From Aureobasidium sp. EXF-3400 (lineage: Eukaryota; Ascomycota; Dothideomycetes; Dothideales; Saccotheciaceae), in the NCBI GenBank assembly GCA_024195585.1, contig SWBL01000086.1, positions 93,117 to 157,116 on the forward strand: 64,000 bases of DNA. The letters run 5' to 3'. The position numbers were made by a program, and so were the translations under genes. Positions 57,399 through 64,000 of this stretch are shown piece after piece. Positions within the stretch are counted from its first letter, which is position 1, and each line of letters opens with the position of its first letter. A model generated the notes under the pieces. It ran no database searches and was not told the DNA's origin. It saw only the letters and a list, made by a program, of their open reading frames with translations.

Positions 57399-59923
57399 CT
57401 ATCCACCTGCTCTACGTTGATAACTCGGCAGTGGTTGCGCTAGAAGCCTTGTACTTCCGTCGTCCATAGTTCTCCAGGAAGCTCTGCTCTGGTATACATC
57501 ATCTTCTTCAGTATTCGCGCCATAATCTTCGGCATAATCGGAATGCTGCTCAATGGCCGTTGACTGCGCAGCTGAATCATATGACTGCTCTTGCGCTGTA
57601 ACGCTATTGTATGCCGAAGAGAAGACATCATCTTTGGGTTGAGTAGCAGCTTTCCGCCATTTACCTAGGTGTGTCACAACGCTAGCAGCGGCTGCAAACT
57701 CATCAGGCTTTTTGTCCGGATTACGCTTCGTGTTCGGCTTCAATGCGTGTTCGTTGAGCTTTTTGAGCCTCTTTGCTTCCTCCTCCGCTTCGTACTTGGC
57801 ACGCGCTTCTTGTGCTTCGGCATCCGTTACAGCCACTGAGTAGCCTGGATTCTCCCATGATCCGACCGGAGGCGGACCACCTCCGCCCGGCGATTTGATA
57901 TCATGCTTGCGTAAGGCGCTTAGGAGAGCGCACATAAACTTCGTACGACGACGTGAATACAAGCTGTCGTTCGCGAAGTTCGACTTCGCACTGGTATCAG
58001 AACAGTGTCCCAGCCGTTGTGCTAATCTATGCTTACCTTCTGACATATCCTGACTCTCAGTTTAAGCTCCTTCAAGTTCCCAACGGATGTAAGTTCAACA
58101 TCAATAGCCGGTTGAAAATCTCGCCTATTCTCCGGTGCCAGAACAAACGCTTGGAGCTCGGTCTTCAAGTTTTCGATTGCCGGAAACTTGGTCTTTGCGC
58201 TGATTGCGAAGTCATAACTCTCTTTCATAGGCTTGCTTCGGGAGATGTTTCTGATCCATGCGGCATTGTTAACCATGTTAGAGATCTGGACGATGCTTCC
58301 GGAATCAATCTGTCGGAATACACTATACATCAGCGAGATTTGCTCGACTGCCATGTTGGTGTTGTTAATTACGACATGGTCACCGACGTCGTATGGGTGC
58401 TTGACGAAGAGAAAGATGCATGAGCCTAGGAACTCTTGGACTGTGCCTGATATCGCAAATGACGTTGCTGCTATGCCACCCCACAGGGCTGTGACCTTCG
58501 AAGCTATAGCTTGACTGAAGAATGCAGCTAGTGGCTGTCAGCGATCATGTAGTCGGTGCGGGCGTAGGATAATGATTTGCCTACCATAAATCAGGCCCGC
58601 TGCCAATAGGACTATTAAACAAAGCAGATTGTCGAGACTCTGGATCGCTTGTCCGATGTCATACAAACCCCTACGCATGCTGTGTTTGTCGTTACTGGTC
58701 TGAGTGATGAGCGAGGTCATCTCCTCGAGACTGACGTCTCCGTTCTCATCTTTGTCTAGCGCGTGGAAAATGTCCTGAGCCTCCTGGGAACGCGTCGGTC
58801 CCAATACCTGCGCAACGTCGCTTTCCGATATCTCCCCTTGGCTGCCTGCCGCGGTAAAGGATCGGTACAGGCGAATGGCTAAAGCTTCTGAGGCAGTTGT
58901 GGTCTCCAGGGCATGCAAAACAACGGATCTCGCAGAGTCATGCTTCAGCAGCTCTCGTCCAGCTAGGCGTTTCTTCATGTTGTTTGCCATAACAGAGAGT
59001 CTGGATCCAGTACTTGATGTGCTGAATTGACGGGTAGTCTTACGCTCCGCCACGTCGACATGGCGCGAGTCGTGAATCTTATGATCTTCCGTGGCAAATT
59101 TAGGGCAATGGACTGGGAATCGATCCCTCGACGCCTGGTACATCAAAGTGAGGATGTATACGGTTCGCTCAATGTCTTGCAACCGAACTCGAAATTGCTT
59201 TTGTCGGTAGTTGATCGTTAAGATGTGGATCAGGATCTTCTCTACAAAGAAGATACCCGTAGAAGCCACTGTGGCAAGTAGGATCTTGCGCAAGACTGCG
59301 ATCCATTCATCGTCGCACTCACCCGGACGATTCTCATCGAATGCACACAGGACGGGTGTTGCGGCACGGGACAGGAGAGCCCAGAAGAATAAAGCCATCG
59401 GGAGGATAATTGCTTGCAAGAGCTCGGCGTATTTGCGGCTATGTGTCGTAATGAAGCCTGCGAAGAACTGAATGCCGTACGGTAGCAAATATGCAAGGCC
59501 CCAGGCGCCCCAGCATATTATCCAGATTACTTCCATCCAAACAAAAAGACCAAACAAGTGCACATCACCGATAGAGGCGTGCTTTACTGCAGTGCGTGTA
59601 ATAATTATAGGAATGATCAGAGCCAGTGAAACAAGCAGAAACAACCAAAGGAAGCGCCGAGTCTTTTCGTTTGGTGTAAGTATTCGAACAAATGTCAGTG
59701 TCCGGCTTGATTTCTCGTCCTGATGTTCACTGCTCTCGCACTCATCAAAATCCGCAAGTGCAAAGTAGCGACCCCGCCTAGACGGAAGATAGGTATGATC
59801 CTGCGAGTTTTGTATAGTTGTTGAATCATTCTGCCACTCCTCCATGGTCGTAGATGGAACAGTGATATCAGTTTGAGATGTGCTGCTTGGGAGGATGTTC
59901 AGCACCACATCTCGCGATGACAT
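57399..59923 (-). CDS. EF-hand mechanosensitive ion channel (MscS/Msy family)
   Basis: Three exons, 59923-58585, 58527-58037 and 57983-57399 (introns 57 and 53 nt), 804 residues. The N-terminus is cytosolic and Ser/Thr-rich. Hydrophobic helices run from about residue 90 to 230 (LWLFLLVSLALIIPIIITRT and following). An EF-hand (DKDENGDVSLEE) lies near residue 400, between the N-terminal helices and the MscS core. The pore-lining MscS helix and beta domain (residues 440-620) include GTVQEFLGSCIFLFVKHPYD, DHVVI and MVNNAAWIRNISRS. After the core, exon 3 gives a CALLSALRKHDI helix and a long charged disordered C-terminus. Fission yeast Msy1/Msy2 are the model: ER channels that manage Ca entry and volume during hypo-osmotic shock. 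The second intron uses the second of two close AG sites to keep frame. Confidence 0.9.
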
Positions 59924-60884
59924 CTTGGTATACTTTCTTGTAACGAGAGCTCATCTGGTCTTGGACTTGAAAGTCGATAGACTGGAGATTTGGAGAAAGA
60001 ATGACCTGAAGGAAGAATAACGAAGCTTGTCATCCTTCAAGGTGGCGCATCAAGATCTCGTGATGGCATACTGTAGGCGAACATGCCTCGCCCCACGACG
60101 TGGCGCTAGCATCGCGCGAGGATGGAACGATTTCGACCATCGGTGTTGGGATATGCATGAATTATGTGAGACGACAGCCAGCCACCTGCTTTCAGCGCGT
60201 CTGCACGGTCAGCAAAAGACTAGCCCTGTGGTTACGTCTCTAGCATCCTGGCGATCTGACGTACTCTGGTAGTGGTGGTTCGATCAATCTTTTGCTAAGC
60301 TGCAGATGTCCAGCTTAGGCCACGTGCGCACCAACGGTTAATCCGTGCGTCGTTTATGCATATTTAACCCGGAGCGGCTTGCCAGCAGACAGCTTGACGG
60401 GATTGCCCTAGTTCCCAGCCGCTACGCTTACACGATGCACACAATTCTTCTCTTCCCAGGACCTTGAGATATTCTAAGTAACGGAGAGGACTGTAATCAA
60501 CCTGTCACACCACGAATGCTTCCGCCCCGAGATGACATTCGCATCCTCTGCAGGTGATAAAATACGTCCCATATATTGCGGTATCAGCTACGCCACTAGA
60601 AAGTCAGAATCCAAGGCTGTCGACTGATAGAGCAACTGGACCGTCATCGTGGAGGCGCTCGTATGAGATGCGCGGAGCCTGAGACTACCGCATAGTAGCG
60701 TCTTCGACATAAGTCAGGCTCAATCTCACTTCTCAGCTGAGTCTATATCATGGTTCCCCTACCCGTGTCCAAGTAATTCTATACTACGCTTTCCATTCTG
60801 CTCTACGTCCAAATACCATACTTTGCACCGCCTGGAATCTTAGCATCAAGCTCTTTCAGATGACACAGTTCGTCAATCGACAGC
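59924..60884. other. Divergent upstream region, no gene recognised
   Basis: Between the MscS channel and the truncated membrane-protein gene. No supported frame. Confidence 0.5.
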
Positions 60885-61612
60885 ATGCCGTCTTCCATGA
60901 AACCTAAACATAATTTCATGATGGGACGTTCAGGTGTAGCGAACTACGAGGCAGCAATAGAGGATCAGGAGGCTTTGTTAGCTTCGCCACCCGAGCCCTT
61001 CAATGGCAACCAAAGTCCACCAGCGTCGATATCAGCTTTCTTCTACCGATACCGTCACGGCGTTCGAGCTATACCGCCTATTCTTGCGGGCAGTTTGTGG
61101 CTGTCTATGATGGCTTACTTCCTGGTCTACTACCTGACCCTGCCGAAGTCGACGGCGATCCCCCACGCATTGGCCAAGCCTACTCTACGTTCCCATATAT
61201 CTCCTGCATCGGGGCTACACGTCTTGTTTACTTCCGCACCTTCTCCATCGCTACCGCTATGCTCGTCAGCACGACCTTCTTCCTTGACTTCTGGATCGGA
61301 CGTACTATTCATCCTGGCAGATGGTTTCGCCTGGCCAAATTCTTGTTCGGGGCTGTCTCCTGTGTCTTTCTAGTACTTCTGAGCATCGAGAGCGTCAACA
61401 GCTCCAACCATCTCCATCTGATCTTCACTTCTATCCAAATTTGGTCAATGGGAAGTGCTAAATTGATGGATTATCTACTGAATTACTTCATGCGAAAGCA
61501 CGACCGCACCAACAAGCATTTGCTCTTTACAAAGCTATGGAAAAAGTCTGTCGGACTTGTCGCAGCTCGTATGTATCACACGTTTAATCTGCCTAGCTAA
61601 TAGGACACTTAG
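60885..61612 (+). pseudogene. Truncated Frag1/DRAM/Sfk1-like membrane protein
   Basis: From the ATG at 60885, a cytosolic N-terminus precedes a TM helix (AIPPILAGSLWLSMMAYFLV). The frame then goes out in a run of five C at 61160-61164; restoring one base joins it to QAYSTFPYISCIGATRLVYF, followed by three more TM helices (VYFRTFSIATAMLVSTTFFL, LAKFLFGAVSCVFLVLLSIE, HLHLIFTSIQIWSMGSAKLM). The topology and PYISCIGA text resemble the Frag1/DRAM/Sfk1 family. A GTATGT donor at 61570 and a CTAAT branch with TAG acceptor ending at 61610 follow, but the expected next exon is replaced by the GC-rich start of the repeat. So the gene has both a frameshift and a lost 3' end. Confidence 0.6.
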
Positions 61613-61720
61613 GGGGCAGCCGCCCCTAGGTCGGATCCGGCTAGTGCGGGGTTGACGCTAGGCGTATCGGGTAATTTTGTAGTGGCCCCTACACATGGCC
61701 CCTAGCTTATTAAAATTCGC
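61612..61720. repeat. GC-rich edge of the repeat with GCCCCTA copies and a hairpin
   Basis: TAGGGG and CCCCTA flank a 7-8 base loop at about 61617-61635 and GCCCCTA occurs three times between 61628 and 61702. The change from ordinary gene sequence to this block is abrupt and marks the probable left end of the element. Confidence 0.45.
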
Positions 61721-63895
61721 GACGGCGACGTGTCGCGTCTTTATAAACAATACATAGCACTCTTTTTACTGTTTATACATCGACTATAATTCATTACGAC
61801 AATAACTTCTATGTATTTACATATTAAATATAGTAGGGTATAAGGTAGGCAACCTAGCTAAGCACTACATAGCTTTAATCATGCGCTAGAACATACGCGA
61901 CACTACGTAAACTATAACATACCGTCTACCTAATACGATAAGCATACTAAACGACGAGTTAGATTCGTCTCCTACTCTAATAGTTAAGTTTAGAATTACT
62001 ATTAACAATGCCGACGATTAGCTATAATACGAGTTATAGTATAAAGTACTTATCTATAAACATTACTGCTATGCTATATTAAATCTTACTAGTTATCTAC
62101 GTACTAAATATAGTAGGACTTTAAAGGAAAAAGTAGCCGTTGTTAGGAAATACTCTTATCTATAGATCTTAAACCCGATATAGGTATAATTGCCGCCGCT
62201 GCTAGAGCCGCCGATTTAGTTACTTAGCAGACCGTAGGATGCATTTATTTATAATAAGGAGGAGTGTAGTTTTATTACTATTAGTCGGGATAAGATCTAT
62301 AAGCACTATAACAAAAAGCATAAATAGTAGTTAATAAAATAAGATCGAGAGCATTAGTATTATGTCTTTATATAATCTTTTATATTAACTAGTAGCTAAT
62401 AACGGTACTTTACTATTAACTATAAGGAAGATATCTCCGTAGACGATATAGATGTCTTATATAACAATTAAGGAAACACCGTCTAAATAAGATAACTATA
62501 CGATTTTAATACTTCTCTAGTCTTAGACGAATAGGATGTAGCAAAAATATAGCATAGTAGAGAGCTTAAAGTTATCGACGGAAACATCGTAAAAACAGAT
62601 TACTTACTTTAGTCTAAGCGTACCGGATACCTATAGCATCTTACTAGAAGTAACTATAAACATCTCTTAAATAGAAGTCGTCTTACTAATAAAGATAAAT
62701 ACGAACTATAGCACATTTCGAGACTAGTTAACTTACTAGTTAAGAGATGTGTCGCCGGTCTATTAACACTCGATTAAGAAACCCGCTGCTAGCTACGAAG
62801 TATAAAAAAGTCTAAGGTAGATATTAGACTACTTATAAGACTATAAAACCCTAACTCTTAACTTCGGTACGCTAGCTACTAGAAAAGATTTATCTACTAT
62901 GTTATACGCACTATTTAGGCTTAGAATACATATAATTATAGAGAAGATGTCCGATAATAAAGGCACGAATTACGCGATCGTAGTAGAGAAGGATTATAAG
63001 ATAGTTCTAGTAGTAGTACCGACGATAGGGATATAGAGAGCGATAGTAATTCTAGCGATAACGATAGCATAGATAGTAACACTTCCGCTAATACTAACAT
63101 CTATAACGAATAGGAATAGAGAGATATAACTACTATTAACTATATAGTAGACGCTTACCGGTTATTTCTATAGAAAGACGATTAAAAAGCTCTTACTAAC
63201 GAACTATAGAACTTAATAGAGATACTACATATTAATAACGATGTAAAAATCGACGCTCTACTAAAGCTTATTAAGTCTTTTATCTTTATTACTATTCGAG
63301 GAGACGTTTTTAGTAGCGGGCTATTACATTTTCTAGCTATACTAAGTATTAATAAGGAGATAGGTCGACTCTATAAGGCAAACGATTTCTTATATATGCT
63401 AGCCGGTATAGTCTACTATATACGCATTTTTATAGTCGAGGTAATCTTACCGTTAGTAGAACGGGGCCGTTAAGATAAAGAAGACGATAGAAATTTTCTA
63501 AGTATATAAGAGCGCTATCTAGCCGATAGTAGATATAGTCCGATAAGTAAGATAATAAGTCTCTTAGCTTATAGTAAACTTATCGCTCGAGATTACGGCA
63601 ATTAAGGCTTAGTCTTATAGGATAATAATAAGAAAGTCGTATCGCTATATAGCCGTAAGATACCTGTCGCCCGGTTTAAGTTAATAGTAACCGGCGCTAT
63701 AATAGATGCTAAGAAGCTCTTATAGAGTAAGGTTATATAGAGTAATAACGAAGTCGATAGATTTAGCATACTATTAAACGATCTAGAAGACGACCCGACT
63801 TAGATAAAGCGTAGGGTGTTATTCTTAAATAATAGTAAGAATAGGCTTAAAGATAAGCGAGAAGTAATGCTAAGCCGTGTAAAGAATTATAGGAA
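61612..63895 (+). mobile_element. RIP-degraded repeat with RecQ-helicase-type (TLH-like) N-terminal text
   Basis: The region is strongly AT-rich, enriched in TpA and nearly devoid of CpA and TpG while CpG is retained, the mark of RIP. In one plus-strand frame from about 63220 to 63890 sense text is still legible between stops: GDVFSSGLLHFLAILSINKE, YMLAGIVYYIRIFIVEVILP, ERYLADSRYSPISKIISLLA, IPVARFKLIVTGAIID, DRFSILLNDLEDDPT and KNRLKDKREVMLSRVK. This matches the kind of text seen N-terminal to the helicase in fungal telomere-linked RecQ helicases and RecQ-bearing repeats (from memory of the family, not a search). All stops lie where Gln or Trp are likely (CAA/CAG to TAA/TAG, TGG to TAG). No helicase motifs are in the window, which ends first. 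Confidence 0.6.
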
Positions 63896-64000
63896 TGGAC
63901 GATGTCACGGTTGGCTGTCTGGTCACACCTGACCATGACCCCTGGCCGCCAGGGTGACCCTGACCTTGGCCGGCCGCTTGCCAAGCGGCCGTGCGGAGTT
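63896..64000. other. GC-rich segment after the RIP block
   Basis: The base composition jumps at about 63896. The segment contains an inverted repeat GGCCGCTT/AAGCGGCC with a 3-base spacer near 63972-63990 and runs off the window. It may be an inserted, unmutated element or the RIP-escaped edge of another repeat. Confidence 0.4.

Overview
The window is nuclear DNA of a filamentous ascomycete (Pezizomycotina, probably a Dothideomycete; class inferred only from the style of the gene families). Evidence: genes are split by short 44-104 nt introns with fungal GTRNGY donors, CTNAY branch sites and YAG acceptors. The gene content includes an ascomycete class II peroxidase, a UstYa-type oxidase, AIM9-like phosphotransferases, a LaeA-like methyltransferase and LysM repeats. 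The last 2.3 kb is wrecked by RIP-type C-to-T mutation. I re-derived exon junctions by eye, so several gene models below (two F-box genes, NCS1 permease, UstYa, the Tyr-rich precursor, ceramidase, decarboxylase, MscS channel, RING protein, zinc-ribbon-like protein) are spliced models rather than single open frames.

Layout. 0.9-1.6 kb: disordered Ser/Pro-rich protein. 3.0-9.3 kb: F-box/LRR gene, GMC oxidoreductase and a second F-box/LRR gene with the same exon architecture, all on the minus strand. 11.4-16.1 kb: secreted beta-helix protein, a membrane RING-H2 protein and a small Cys4 protein. 16.9-20.1 kb: class II peroxidase convergent with an NCS1 (uracil/allantoin-type) permease. 21.2-24.3 kb: F-box pseudogene and an F-box gene carrying a poly-Asp insertion. 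25.2-27.5 kb: UstYa-type oxidase divergent from a secreted Tyr-Gly repeat peptide with a Kex2 site, the best candidate for a new system. 28.5-29.9 kb: phosphotransferase pseudogene. 30.2-31.3 kb: alkaline ceramidase. 31.7-34.7 kb: two tandem F-box genes. 35.6-36.9 kb: PD-(D/E)XK-like pseudogene. 37.3-43.1 kb: pyruvate-decarboxylase-type enzyme, secreted lipase, LaeA-like methyltransferase. 43.2-46.1 kb: two divergent AIM9/APH-like genes, the second broken. 47.1-49.0 kb: secreted protein cut by an in-frame TAG. 50.7-60 kb: amino-acid permease, secreted LVIVD-type protein, conserved hypothetical, LysM fragment, EF-hand MscS channel. 60.9-61.6 kb: a membrane-protein gene that is frameshifted and loses its 3' end where the repeat begins. 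61.6-63.9 kb: RIP-degraded repeat whose readable frame resembles the N-terminal region of fungal telomere-linked RecQ helicases. 63.9-64 kb: abrupt GC-rich segment.

How the genes fit together. Most of the window is accessory: secreted enzymes, transporters and fast-evolving F-box and phosphotransferase families, with many copies in decay by nonsense or frameshift. That, plus the RecQ-like relic at the right edge, suggests a subtelomeric or repeat-flanked compartment (inference). Only the UstYa/Tyr-repeat pair looks like a functional unit: a precursor with signal peptide, dibasic site and duplicated Y-G-x-Y cores, opposite a membrane oxidase of the family that crosslinks Tyr-containing RiPP cores.
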